Notes under the pieces: generated by a model
Told to the model about the DNA's origin: nothing
What the model saw: the letters and a program-made list of their open reading frames with translations, nothing else
Databases searched by the model: none
Shown: positions 13,376 through 25,374 of the stretch, piece after piece
Position numbering within the stretch: position 1 is the stretch's first letter
Layout: every line of letters starts with the position of its first letter
Made by a program: the position numbers and the translations under genes
From: Beta vulgaris subsp. vulgaris
Lineage: Eukaryota; Streptophyta; Magnoliopsida; Caryophyllales; Amaranthaceae
Assembly (NCBI RefSeq): GCF_026745355.1
Contig: NC_079202.1
Span: 5,907,629 to 5,971,628, forward strand
DNA length: 64,000 nt
Direction: 5' to 3'

Positions 13376-13940
13376 AAATTTGAAATAATGTAGCCAGGGA
13401 TACAGATCAATTATGCTGAGATGATGACACATACATATGAGCTTGCAGAAGAATGCTTAAAAATTAAATAATGTAGCCAGGGATACATAAACACTAAATT
13501 GTATTCTTCACTTTCTCAATGTCACTACTTCTTCCAAGTCAGTCCTTTGTGATTTTTGTGTTGTAACTGTCAGTAATTACCTCCCAAGTTTGATGCTTTA
13601 GGACATTTAGATTTCTATAAAGCAAACATGAAGAACATAAAACTTAAAACACAAATCATTAAATTAAAATTACAGAAATCCTAACATCATACATTGCACG
13701 AAGAAACCTAATTACAAAAAACACGAACAAACAAAGGAAATCAAAAACAAAATCAGATCAATTATCACTGAAGCCAAGAATCAATCCTCCCCTTCTTAGA
13801 CGAAGAAATTTTAGTAATATTCTTTGCTCTAAGAAGGAGAATGACCATTCTTGATGGTGGTATATTATGCAAAGTATAATCTAGCATTGTAGCAATTCGT
13901 CCATCCTTGTTAAAGCTTGCAATAACTTATTCCTTTGCTA
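13376..13940. other. Non-coding stretch with a 20-bp direct repeat
   Basis: AATAATGTAGCCAGGGATAC occurs at 13384-13403 and 13467-13486. The remainder is probably interior of the CACTA element. Minus-strand sequence around 13780-13860 has a short open stretch but no recognised family. The border with the gypsy 3' untranslated region could not be fixed. Confidence 0.4.
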
Positions 13941-14347
13941 AGGTGGTTATCATAGTGAGCGGCCTTTGGACGGAAATTAAGACCCTTTTACTAAAGTTTC
14001 TTAATTTCAGCCACGTTCGTGTAGGAGATTGATATTAACTTTATAAGTTTATCAATTGGTGGCCTTCGTCATGTGTAATCCTTAAAGGATTTTGACATGT
14101 TGGCCGATCTCCTAATAGAAGGTGTTTGTGTTCCGTTGTTCTTTTTTTGAATATTTGTTTTAGGCCACTGGCTTGGTTGATGGTGTGTGCCCTTAATCAA
14201 ATAGTAAAGAGATGGTTATAGTATGGAAGTAGATTTGTATTATATGAATTTGACTTGGTTGGGAGCCAAGATACATGTATACATTTCTACTTTTTCAGTA
14301 ATGCTCTATGACACTTAGCTAGCAGGGAATTACACTTTCCAATTACA
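13941..14347 (-). other. Probable 3' untranslated part of the Tat-type gypsy element
   Basis: This follows the last pol stop on the minus strand and lacks coding potential. Tat-type elements usually have a long stretch between pol and the 3' LTR. No copy of the roughly 335-bp LTR seen at 22875-23126 and 29671-29754 was found here, so the 3' LTR appears deleted. Confidence 0.4.
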
Positions 14348-16837
14348 TCAGATGCAGTATTTTTTCAAAGTGTCTGAGTTCCACGTCTGAGGAATAGGAC
14401 GGTCATCAATAGCTTCCAGACGAAAGGTGCCACTTTGAATTTCTTGGACAATATGGTAAGGCCCTTCCCAGTTCGGTGTGAGCTTACCTATTTCTTTAGC
14501 CCGGCCGACCAATTCCATTTTTCTCAGGACAAGGTCTCCCACCTTCAATGGCCGCCTAGCCACTCTTTTGTTAAACTCTCGAGCCATTCGCAGCTTATAC
14601 AGCTGCATTCTTAATAGAGCATTTCCCCTGACTTCAGGAACCTGATCCAAAGTTGTGCGAAGAGCAACCCAGTTGGCTTCCTCTGAATAAAGCATGACTC
14701 GCAAAGTCAGTTCTTCTATTTCAATATGCAGAACGGCTTCCGAGCCGTAGGCGAGTATAAATGGGGTTTCCCCAGTCGAGTTCTTGGCCGTCGTTCTGAT
14801 TAACCAAAGAACCAACTGTAACTCTTCTACCCATAATCCATTGGCATTATCTAGCTTCTTTTTTATGCCGCGCGCTTGAGAGGATTTTATTGAAGGCTTC
14901 TACTTGCCCATTTGCCTGAGGATGAGCAACGGCAGCAAAATGAGCTTTAATGTTCTGGTCGGCCAGCCATTCTTTGAGCTTAGGCGTCTCAAACTGCGGT
15001 CCATTGTCAAAGATAATAGACTAAGGCATACCAAATCTTGTAATGATGTTCTTCCAGATAAACCCCTTTACATCATTAGTGGTGATCTCTCTCATAGCTT
15101 CAACCTCGACCCATTTAGTGTAGTCTACTGCTACTATCACAAATTTCTTCTGGCCAGCCGCTACAGGAAACGGCCCCAAGGTATCCATTCCCCATTTGGC
15201 GAAGGGAAGGGGAAAAAGAACTGGAGTCAAATAGTTGGACGGCTTCTGATACATATTGACATGCCTCTGACAACTATCACATTTCTTCACATAGAGCAGG
15301 GCGTCCTCCTTTAAGGTGGGCCAACAATACCCTGTTCTTAAGGCCTTCTCTCCTAATGCTCTTCCCCCAATGTGAGAAGCACAAGCTCCTTCATGCAATT
15401 CTTTCAAGACATCTAACCCATCCTCCCTAGTAATGCATTTGAGGAGTGGCCGGTTAAATGCCTCTTTGTACAAGGATTCATCCCACGGCTCGAACCACGT
15501 GTCCCTTGCTTTCACATACTTGGCTTCCATGGGATTTGTCGTTTTCTTGTATTCAATGATGGGGTCCCTCCAGACATTTCCTCGGCTGAGGAACAGAACT
15601 TGCTCTTGATCAATACTCTTTGTCGGTTTTACCTCCCAAAACACAGTTCGCGGCACATCCCCTTCGGCCGAACTGGCTGGTTTTGAGAGAGCCTTGTCGT
15701 GATGATTCTCAAACCTTGGAACATGGTCAAGCACAAATCGCTTCAACGTTTTTATTTCTTCTTGAATCAGCTTCATGTATTTACTCATGGACGCCTCTTT
15801 ACATTCAAAGTCACCATTTACTTGACTGACAACCACCAGGGAATCCGTCTTTGCCTCAATTTCCAGAGCTCCTGCCGCTTTGCACATTTTAATGCCGGCT
15901 AGCAGCGCCTCATACTCCGCTTCTTTTTTTGAAGCCTGGAACTGATATCTAATTGCATACTCAAACTTGTCCCCTTCTGGTGATTGGAAAATTATACCAG
16001 CCCCGCAGCCGTTGGCAGTGGATGATCCATCCACCATAAGGATCTTGTGCCGCCTTCCTTTGCTGGGTCTTGGACGAAATCCACCGTAGGTCGAGTAAGC
16101 TCCACGATGAAATCAGCTAAGGCTTGACCCTTGATTGCTTTTCTGGGCTCAAATTCTAGGTCAAACATAATTAGCTCCATGGCCCATTTTAGCATCCGTC
16201 TAGAGGCATCCATTTTGTGCAAAACTTGCTTTAAAGGCTGGTCAGTGTAGATGAGGATACTATGAGCGAGAAAGTATGGCCTTAGTTTCCGGCTGGCCAT
16301 GAGCAGTGCTAGGCCGAATTTCTCCACCAACAAATATCTACATTTGGTATCTTTTAGCACATGGCTTATAAAGTAGACAGGAATTTGTAATGAATCTCTT
16401 TCGGCCAGAAGAACAACGCTCACTGCATGTGGTGATACAGTCAAATATACAAACTTTTCCCCCTCGGCCGGACTTACCAATCGAGGCAACTGCCGGAGAT
16501 GCTCTTTGACCTGCTGGAGAGCCTACTCCGCCTCTTCCGTCCACTCAAATTTTGCTTTCTTTTTTATCGTTGCGAAGAAGAGATGACATTTATCTCCGGA
16601 TTTCGAAAGAAAGCGTCCTAGGGCTGCCAAGCACCCTGTTAGACGCTGAACTTCCTTAACTTTGGACAGAGATGTCATGTCTAGAATCGCCTGAATCTTA
16701 TCAGGGTTTGCTTCAATTCATCTCTGGTCGACCAAGATGCCCAAAAACTTTCCGGCCACTACTCCAAACACGCATTTCTGAGGATTCAGCTTCAGCTTGT
16801 ATTTTCTAAGAGTCAGGAATGTTTCTCGGAGATCCTT
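14348..16837 (-). pseudogene. Gypsy pol, 3' half: RT end, RNase H, second RNase H, integrase
   Basis: Read on the minus strand from 16837 this continues the reverse transcriptase after the solo-LTR insertion (KLNPQKCVF, then the connection domain with LLAERDSL, ISHVLKD and FGLALLMASRKLRPYF). A first RNase H tail follows, then an additional archaeal-like RNase H starting MVDGSSTANGCGAG with EAEYEALLAG. Integrase follows, with a zinc-finger HHCC region (GRALGEKALRTGYCWPT, CDSCQRH), core motifs (KWGMDTLGPFP, DYTKWVE, FDNGPQF, HPQANGQVE) and a C-terminal LRKMELVGRAKEIGKLTPNW region. The order RT-RH-aRH-IN is diagnostic of the Tat (Ogre/Retand) clade. Stops and frameshifts (for example a TAG after ITRFGMP near 15021) show that it is dead. 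Confidence 0.9.
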
Positions 16838-16842
16838 CATAT

Positions 16843-19526
16843 TTTAACACCCCCACGACTCCTCCTTTTATAAACTAGGAGAAATTGCGGGAGTTGTTAT
16901 GCCACGCATGATAATACGTAAGGCTAATCAGATAATACAGCGGAAATCTTTTAAAATAAACTGGAAATACTTTAATACAACAGAAATAAGAAAGTATGAA
17001 AATGAATTACAAACTCCGAGACTATCCCATACTAGTCTCATCTTCAAAAGTCAAACCTTGACCCCATTGGTCAAGTAAAGTCAAACGTAAAATTCAAGAT
17101 AGCTTAAATAATAAAGTACTCGTGTACTGAAAACTCCCATTCGGATGCTTATAATTTCCATGGACATCAAGAACTTGTACCTGTAACTTCTTCTCTAAAC
17201 TCTGCTTACCAAATGGATCATCACAGGGTTGTTGAGGAAAAACAACAACCAAAAGAAACAAAGAAACACATACATCAGCAACGCTGAGTACGTAACACAA
17301 CTAACTAATGCGAATAATAATGCATGCAATCCTCAATCACTTTGGCTTGCTCTTCTTACGACTCTACATACGACAAGCATATAACTGAACTTACTAAATA
17401 CTTTCTTTTATTATTATTTGGCAATGAACGGGCACCGTCCTCCTCTTGGAGTCATACGGGTTACTATTCCTTGTGTAAGAGATCCCACACCTCTTACTAA
17501 AGTTCCATGAACTTTAAATAACTTGACTCGAGAATTTTTAAGCTTGTTAGTAATGAATGAGGGTGAGAGTGAGCCTCTAGACTCAACATCTCAGAGATAA
17601 AGAATACGAGTGACACCTAGTCCACTCAAAGATCTTGATAATTGGAATTCCATAAACTTGCTTGATAAAATAAAAGCATTAACATCGTCATGCAAAGCTA
17701 TATGCAGGAGTATAGTTTCACACTAATTCCCCCCTTATGTTCAATACTCATGGGGGATCCATCCCAAGAGTTTTATTGCCAAAGCCCATTATGTGAGACA
17801 CAATCACAATAATACATCTAGCAAATAAATTAATTTCTTATCTTTCTTTAACAAGTGAATGCAACAAACACCATAGTTAACTCAATTCTAAATTCTTTGA
17901 GACCTTGCTCATCTTATTACTTTAATGACTCCATGAGTCCTTTTTCTTACTTTCTTAAGGATCCATGATCCAATCAATTGAGTCCTTGCTCAATGATTAA
18001 ACTACTTGCGAGACCTTGCTCAATAACTTTAACTTGTGAGACCTTGCTCAACAAAATATAACTTCTCATGAGACCTTGCTCAATAATATATATAACTTCT
18101 AATGAGACCATGCTCAGTAAAATATATAACTTATAATGAGACCTTGCTCAATAACATATATAACCTCGAATGAGACCATGCTCAATAAAAATATTCATAG
18201 GCAAGCCATAACTTCAAGAGTAACTTTAATAACTTTAATCATGCTCAAAAGCAATAATCATCAATCACATGCTTTTCAAATATAGGAATAACTCAAAAGT
18301 TCCATTCCTAATCTCCTTTCTAAGTTCTCAACATATACTCAAACAATTTCAAGGCATAAGCCTCTCCTTACTCCTCATGCTCAATAAAATATATGTATCA
18401 TTTGAAACTACTAAAGTCAAGGTCAAAGTGTATGTACCTTGATTACACAAAAATCAACAGTCAAAAGTTTGACTGGCTTTAATTATGCTTGAAACCTACC
18501 AACAATAAAGTACTATCAATTAGTACTTCCAACAACAATTCAAAGCTACTAATAAATAAAAATCAGCATTTTAAATATAATAATAAAGCTGATTTTTCCT
18601 TAAAAAGGCTTTAAAAACTATTTTAAAGTCATAACTTGAAAACCTTTACTAGTAGGCAAAACCCACTACAAACTAATACTTAAAACTTTATAAAAACTAC
18701 TATTTTCCTAATAATTTATTGCTGTAAATTAATTAATAATAATAACAGATTTTTTTTTTTTTTACAAGTGGTTCGAAAACCACAAAAGCCAAAACTTAAC
18801 ACTCGCCGGCGCCACCACGAGCACCACCTGCACCACCACCAGCGCGGCAGCGGCAGGTGGCACTCGTCGTGCCCAGCTACTGCTGCTACACTGGCACGGC
18901 AGTGGCCACGCCACACTCGCCGGTGCCCAGCCAAGCCCCACCGCCACAAGGTGGCCGGAAAACCCAAGGGGGAGGGGGAGTCCGAAATTAAAGAGGAAGA
19001 AAAGTAAAAGAAGAAAATAAAATTCAGAAAAATAACCTTTCTACTTTCCTTTGGTACTTGCAAGATCTTCCTACAATTTTCAAAAACAAAAACTAGATTA
19101 GAACTTGAATCTTTGAAGAAATTGCTTAAAGAAAACTTACTTGAGGAAGAAAGAGTTTGAGAGAAAAATCCATCTTACTCTTTCTTTTGAAAAGATGGCT
19201 AGTGAAAATGATGGAGAAAGATGGAAAACTTAGGGTTTTCCCCTTTTATAGTGGTAGTCAATTTGGGGTAAAAGACCAAAATGCCCTTACTCATTAAATT
19301 GCCAAAATACATTTGATGATCAATTTCCAAAATAATCTTCCTACTAATATTAATAAAATACTTTCTTGAAAATACTAAATTACTTCTTTATGAAAATACT
19401 CAAATACTCTTTTGGTAAAATGACCAAAATACCCTTCTACTCTCAAATACTGAAATTAAATAGCTTTAGTAATTAAAAATGATTAAAACTATTTAATTAA
19501 ATATCTTAAAAATATGGGGGATTACA
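16843..19526 (-). mobile_element. Solo LTR of a Ty3/gypsy (chromovirus-like) retrotransposon
   Basis: The 2684-bp insert lies in the reverse transcriptase gene and is flanked by the 5-bp duplication CATAT (16838-16842 and 19527-19531). Minus-strand ends are TGTAATCCCCC and GGGGGTGTTAAA, inverted LTR-like termini with the last bases of the 3' end altered. A minus-strand TATA box (CTATAAAAGGGG, about 19240-19252) lies roughly 275 bp from the 5' end, consistent with U3-R-U5. There is no internal coding region, so I read it as a solo LTR left by recombination. His/Pro-rich and Trp-rich open frames near 18.7-19.0 kb come from GC-rich low-complexity sequence. Confidence 0.8.
17885..18195. repeat. 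Degenerate tandem repeats inside the solo LTR
   Basis: At least seven imperfect copies of a unit of about 30-37 bp built on TGAGACCTTGCTCAATAA, separated by ATATAACTT-type spacers. Spacers vary in length and copies diverge, so this is not a CRISPR array. Confidence 0.85.
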
Positions 19527-19531
19527 CATAT

Positions 19532-20885
19532 GATCTACTTCCTTCAGACTTTTGACGATCATGTCATCAATGTAAGACTCCATATTCCTCCCCAGCTGCT
19601 GCTGGAAGACAGTGTTTATTAGCCGTTGGAAGGTAGCTTGCGCATTTCGAAGGCCGAAAGGCATCCTCTACCAGCCATAGAGCCCTTTCTTAGTGATAAA
19701 TGAAGTCTTGTCCCGATCTTCTGGCCACATTGCAATCTGATGGAAGCCTGAATAAACATCCATGAAGCTCAATAGTGCATGGTCGGCCGTGGAATCGACT
19801 AACCGATCTATTTTGGACAGAGGAAAGTTGTCCTTTGGACAAGCTTTGTTTAGATCAGTGTAGTCCACACACATCATCCAAGTTCCATTTGGATTGGGGA
19901 CCATGACTACATTAGCAATCCAATCTGGATAATAAGTCTCTCGGATGAATTTTGATTTTAAGAGCCTTTGTACTTCTTGATCAACAACCTGATTTCTGGC
20001 CGGACCCAGGTGCCTAATCTTATACTGTCGGATTGGCTCTTGACCTAGATCTACGTTCAGCTTGTGAACGTCAACTTCGGGATTAATTCCCGACATTTCC
20101 TCGACCGCATATGCAAAAACATCCTCAAATTCTTTTAATAGTTTGATCAATTCACCCTTGATCTTGGGATCTAGAACAGACCCAATTTTCAGCGTCCTCT
20201 CCGGACGTCTTTCATCCAAACAAATCTCAGCCGGCCTTTCTACTGGCTCTAGTCATTCTAGCCCTATACTCATGATGGCCATTACTTCTTCTAACGAAGC
20301 TTTTTCTTCTTTGATGGTCAGACATTTCCTCTTCTTGCTTGGCGAAAGGATGAACGGCTTGCCAACCTGAGAGGCCTTCATCTGAGTTCTTTCTACTTCA
20401 TTCTTTAACTCACTTATCTGGCCTTTCACTCTCTTGGCCAGTCCTTCCTCTATGGCCTTTGGTTGCTCTGGTTTTTCTCCTTTCCATGATGAAAGTTTTA
20501 GAGTGGTGAGGTAGCATTCTCTTGCTGCTTCCTAATCTCCATATAGGGATCCAATCTTCCCTCCATCCGACTCGAACTTCATTAGCATCAGATGGGTTAA
20601 CAATAACAGCTTTCATGTGTCTCAAGGTGGGTCGTCTAAGAATGACATTGTAGCTGTCATATCCCGTACCACCAAGAACTTAACAAACAGCGTCCTGGAT
20701 GCCTCTTTGTCTGCTACCCTGACGGGCAAGGTGACAATTCCCATTGGGTGGATTATTCCTCCCACAAATCCAATGATGGGATGGTGGACTGGAATCAAGT
20801 CATTCTCATCGAACTTTAATCTTGACAAACAATCTGCACTGATAATATTGGTTGAACTCCCTGTATCAATCAAAATTCGTCTCAC
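19532..20885 (-). pseudogene. Gypsy pol, 5' half: protease and reverse transcriptase N-terminal part
   Basis: The aspartic protease carries LIDTGSSTNIISADCL with a flap-like GFVGG further on (20885-20622). The reverse transcriptase region (20219-19532) has FAYAVEEMSGI, then MVPNPNGTWMMCVDYTDLNK, CPKDNFPLSKID, DVYSGFHQI, KTSFITKKGLY, MPFGLRNAQATFQ and the active-site YIDD at 19574-19563. An in-frame stop after GLYGW and frameshifts between protease and RT mark it as inactive. The solo LTR interrupts it immediately after VDHM. The neighbouring piece at 14348-16837 is its continuation. Confidence 0.9.
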
Positions 20886-22845
20886 TCTGAGGTTTTGCTA
20901 TTTTCATCTCTGCCACCAACGGGTTGTCATGGAGGGTTCTTATCTTCCCGCGATCTAGCTCGTTGACGACAACCTTAGGGAAAGGGTCAGACTTTGCCTG
21001 ATTGGTAAGCATTATCTGGTCGAGTTCCCGTAAGTAATTTTTATGGCCGCGGTTGGTGGGACCTCCTGCTGCGAAACCTCCAAATATCACAAGCACTATA
21101 TCTTCGTCAGTGCTTTCATCTTCCTTTCTTCGACCTTGATGATTATCTCTCTTCTGAAATTTTCTACCCGCTTGAGGTAGATAGGAATTCATCTTACCCT
21201 TGCGAGCCAAAACTTCCAAAGCTCTTTTCAAATGCTTGCATGCGTTTGTTTCGTGGCCACAATCCTTATGGAAATGGCAATACTTGCTTTTATCCCTATT
21301 TCTGTAGGGAGTCTTCATTTGAGCTGGTGCTTTCAGCTCATAGTGATCTTTTATCTCCATAAAAATAGAGTACTGATCTTTGCTGAATTCTATAGGCTCG
21401 GGTGATGTTGCTGGTTCAACTCTTTTACTTCTCTTAGATGAGGTTGTCATCGAAGGCACCGTCCAAGTTTCAGCTTTCTTGGGGATGCTCTTCTTAGGCT
21501 GAATTGTTTCTTCAATCTTTTTTGCCTCCGGATGCTTTGCTTCCGCACAAACTTTCATAGCATGAATTAAAGCCTCTGCTTCCAGAAGGGCTTCAGTTAG
21601 AGTAGAAATCTTCTTCTTCACCAAATCAAACTCAAAGCTTCATGGCCTTAGACCCCTGATGAAGGCGTCAAAGGCCACCCCTGCATTCAGATCCTAGATC
21701 TGCAATGCTTCTAGGTCGAATCTCTTCACAAAACTTCTTAGGGCTTCTTTCGGTCCTTTGACGATTTTACCCAAATGCATGATGGTCTTCTGTTCCTGGC
21801 GATTTGCTACAAAGGGGCTAGTAAACAAAATACTAAGCTCAGTGAAATTATTCACTGAGTGAGGGGGAAGATTATTGAACCACTTTTGAGCTACTCCTTT
21901 CAGAGTGGCTGGAAAATTCTTACACCAGGTGGCATCATCAACCGCTTGAACATACATCTGATGCTTGTATGCTAATAGATGATCATCTAGATCCGTGGTT
22001 CCGTCAACAAGCTCTATCGTCGGTAGCTTAACCTTTGGGAACGGGGGAGACTCCATGATTCTGGCCGAGAATGGGCTCGGCCAGTTAATCTTGAGTGCCC
22101 CAACATGTCCCTCAGTGGGTATGTGATCCCAACGATATTCCTTTAACACAGTATTAGAGGAGGTGTTAGCTTGGACTTACCGCCTATACACCATAGGTTG
22201 TAAAACCGTTTTTTCTTACCATGGCTGGACAGCCGAAGGTCTTTGACTTCTTCCTTCAGTTCTTGATGGGAGTCTTCATGGAGGATCCTTCATGTAAGGA
22301 GTAGACCCTGAGGCTGAACGCTGAAGAGCAGCTGCCTTCTTGGCCTCCAAATACTCCCTCGCATCTGTTTCCATCTTATGACCACTGGGAGGAATATTAT
22401 CTCCTGGACGGACCACCAACTTCCAGTCCATCTTTCTTCTTGGTTCACTGACTTCTGTCTGCTTCCCTTTCGATAATCGCCTGGACATTTCCTACTGAGG
22501 AGACCAGCTTGTCATTGGACGACCTTCTTGGGACTGCCCCCTCGGCGGCACTACAGCGGCCTGGTCTGAATTGACCTGGAAAAACAGCATGTTATTTTTT
22601 ATTTGCTCCTCCATGACAGCGGCCATCCTGGTTCGAAAGTTATTCAAGCCAGTTTCCAGATGGGCAGCTGTCACCGGACGCTCAGGATTTTCTTGAATAA
22701 CAGGTTCCCTGCTCCATCCAGAAAGATGAACAATAGTAGAAGGCTAATCTCTTCCTCTAGGTGGCCTTTCATCGCCCACCATATCCTCCACTTGTATCTC
22801 AAAACTTCTATTCCTAGCAACATTGGATGAGTGACAATCAGTCAT
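20866..22845 (-). pseudogene. Gypsy gag
   Basis: The reading begins at an ATG at 22845-22843, 29 nt after the LTR end, and runs through several stops. The conserved retrotransposon gag core is clear: FPATLKGVAQKWFNNLPPHS, FTSPF and QEQKTIMHLGKI (about 21780-21920). A CCHC-like knuckle follows (KYCHFHKDCGHETNACKHL, about 21230-21290). Upstream sequence is low-complexity and Pro/Glu-rich. Stops near 22490, 22275 and 21690 and a frameshift into protease at about 20885 make it non-functional. Confidence 0.85.
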
Positions 22846-22874
22846 TGTTGCGTCTCCCTACAAAAGGTGCCAAA
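22846..22874 (-). promoter_or_regulatory. Gypsy primer-binding site and leader
   Basis: Directly after the minus-strand LTR end (TACGTAACA) comes TTTGGCACCTTTTGTAGGGA. Its TGG start two bases after the LTR fits a tRNA primer-binding site, although I cannot assign the tRNA. Confidence 0.55.
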
Positions 22875-23126
22875 TGTTACGTAGTGCTAGACTCGTAAAG
22901 AAATACTACTATCCCCAACAGTAGGTTCTATAATAGGAGACTTGTGCAACAATGTCTAGACCCAAAATCCAAACCTGAACTCCACCTTCAGACCTGCAAG
23001 AAGGGACCCACCCTGGAGGTTTGGGTGGTATAAAGGTAGTGTTTTTTGTGTTTACTGGGCCTAAGTACAGATTGGGCCATAAGAAAAGCTAGTACACCTT
23101 TCTTTATTTCAGAAATATGTACTTTA
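22875..23126 (-). mobile_element. Gypsy 5' LTR, inner part
   Basis: This is the downstream portion of the 5' LTR on the minus strand, ending TACGTAACA at 22875. It is cut at 23124-23126 (TTA) by the Harbinger element. The other part is at 29671-29754; together they make an LTR of about 335 bp running TGTTGTAGG to GTAACA. Confidence 0.8.
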
Positions 23127-23622
23127 GGCTCCGTTTGGTAGGGAGTAAAACGTTTTCAACTGAAAATGGTTTTCCATGGAAAACCATTTACAATGGAAAA
23201 CTCATTTCCATGAAAGTTTTCCGTTGTTTGGTTGGATGAAAAATGATTTTCCATTGAAAGCATTTTCCTTTGTTTGGTTGGATGGAAAATCAACTACTCC
23301 TATTGAATATGGATACTCCTTATTGTATAGTATTGTCACTTCTTTTTTTTTCCTCTCATATTGCTACCCCAAATTATTATGAGGAAGAAATATGATATGT
23401 TTTCAAAAAAAATAACAATATATTATATTTTATTTCAAACATAATAATATAAGATAATTAGAAAAACCAAACACTCATTTTTTCAATGTTTCCGAAATTT
23501 GAACAATCCATAACACGATAATATAAAACTATTAGGCATAACAATAGTTCATAAAAAAAAACCCCTAAAAAACATACTATGTATATAATTCTCATCAGAA
23601 AGTTAGTAGAATAAAAAAAAAC

Positions 23623-25374
23623 TCAAAGTAGAGACTTGACAAAATTTTGGAGCCACAGCTTGCGAAGAGGTTCACTCTTTGTCAAGAAAGCCTTAGCAAG
23701 CATTTCACGCTCAACTAAGTGATCAAAAGCAGCAACACAAACGGCTTCTTCGACATCATCCATTTTCATGATCTCTTCATAAAGTTTCTGCACATCAAGT
23801 GGGTTTTGGGAAAAAAATTTGAGAGCAGTGACAACTTCTCCGAGTTGAGCAGAAATATGTTGCAAGTCACCCTCTTCCTCTTCGACCCGAGACCTCTTCC
23901 TATGAGACCTAGGCTCGGAAGAAGTTGCACTATCTGACTTGGTAAGCTCGGTTTCAACAATACTGGGCTGTCCACTTGAGGTCTGAATGTCACCAAACGT
24001 CTTGCAAAAATTACCCCTTGCAATGTCCTAGCCCGCTACTATCGATATCTCCTCATACATCTCAATTTTTTTGTTCAAATATTTCTCATGAGATGGATAT
24101 TGACGTCAAATAAAGGATCAACACACATCAATCATCCAATAGAATTGAACTGCAAAACAATGCTCAATAGTATATGCCCACATTTGAACTGCAAGTCTGC
24201 CACACAACATTGACACAAAACAGAAGACACAAGTACCTAGAGTGTTGATATAACACAACTAGCAAGCAAATCCCATCATCAGAAAGGCACGCTACTTATC
24301 TTAATAAGATGATAAATTAGTAGAATTTATGTAAAATCAGCTGAAATCATCATAAATTTGAGTTTTTTATTCAGTAAAACTGCTTCTAGGTTTAGAATAT
24401 AATCTCTCTTATCAGCAGGAGAGAAGCTTCCTAAGAGTGGACCTTTTTCTGTGTGCTCTTTTGTCTTTGGCTAAATGAGGGTGTTATTCCTAAGAATATG
24501 TCTATATAGTTCTTTCATATGGAGTCGTATAGGAACTAAATTGAGATCTACTCAAAATGCTGCAATATAAAAAGCATCTACTGTTAGACTATAACCTTGC
24601 TGCAGTTTTTGACCCTTAATCCAAAAACACCCAAGGGACAAAATTAGTTTGTATTATGTTGCTGTTGGATCTTATAAATCATGTATTAAATATATCATCA
24701 AGAAATAAAACGACCCTTTGGTTCTGCTACAACCTTTTTTTTTTTTTGAAGTTCTACTACAGCCTACAGGTGTAGCACTCAGAATTGACAGGTTAGCCAT
24801 CAGCTTTACACTTTCAGGACAATAAGACAGCATCCACATCTGATATGAGTTTTCTTTGAATTATTGCACTAAGGGAATCCATAACTCAAAGACCCGAGCT
24901 TCTTTCTTCTTTTTATTTTTCTTTGATTTTATTTGTGTTAGTTTTGAACATACCAAACAATTGAGCTTGATAATGCAAGTTAGATACATCGATCTTTACA
25001 TACCTGAATATAGGCATCATATGTAGTTGGAGATGCAGTTACCATCTTTACATTGTCATTCCAACCAAATCCGGATCTTCCTCGCACTTGAGAAATAGTT
25101 CCCAACTACTTCTCATTGTCCTCATATGATTATCAACATGGTCAACCGTACATGTGGTGTGAAACTTTTCATAAATCATCTTTGCAGCAGCTATAAAGGA
25201 GCTAGTCCTGAAAGTGTTATTTGGCCGCTTTCCTTTCCTCACTTCTTCAGCTAGAAATTCCAATAACTCCTTAGACATTGGTTTTGTCCAACGAAAATTA
25301 GCTTTCTTCTCTTCCTTTACCTGAATAAACATTTCAAGAAAATTGCAAAAACTATATAATTTATATGCAGTCAT
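23623..25374 (-). pseudogene. Harbinger Myb/SANT-like accessory protein
   Basis: The upstream exon (25320 downward, after an AG acceptor) encodes ANFRWTKPMSKELLEFLAEE...NTFRTSSF, then CTVDHVDNHMRTMRSSWELF, the Myb/SANT-like trihelix domain that in PIF/Harbinger elements helps the transposase bind DNA and enter the nucleus. A frameshift then precedes SGFGWNDNVKMVTASPTTYDAYI. The C-terminal exon (about 24070-23623) has EEISIVAG, a TAG stop, a basic patch (RSHRKRSRVEEEEGD), then QLGEVVTALKFFSQNPLDVQ and the conserved tail EREMLAKAFLTKSEPLRKLW. The stop and frameshift make it a pseudogene; intron borders between the two parts were not fixed. Confidence 0.8.

Noticed and set aside
17885..18195. 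CRISPR-like regular repeats
   Set aside because: Plant nuclear context, diverged repeats, variable short AT spacers and no cas genes; a degenerate tandem repeat in an LTR.
18716..19063. His/Arg-rich and Trp/Val-rich open frames in the solo LTR
   Set aside because: Low-complexity GC-rich sequence without conserved motifs, within a non-coding LTR.
14348..22880. Endogenous pararetrovirus (caulimovirid) instead of gypsy
   Set aside because: Integrase, LTR, primer-binding site and gag order are those of an LTR retrotransposon; no movement or coat protein features were seen.
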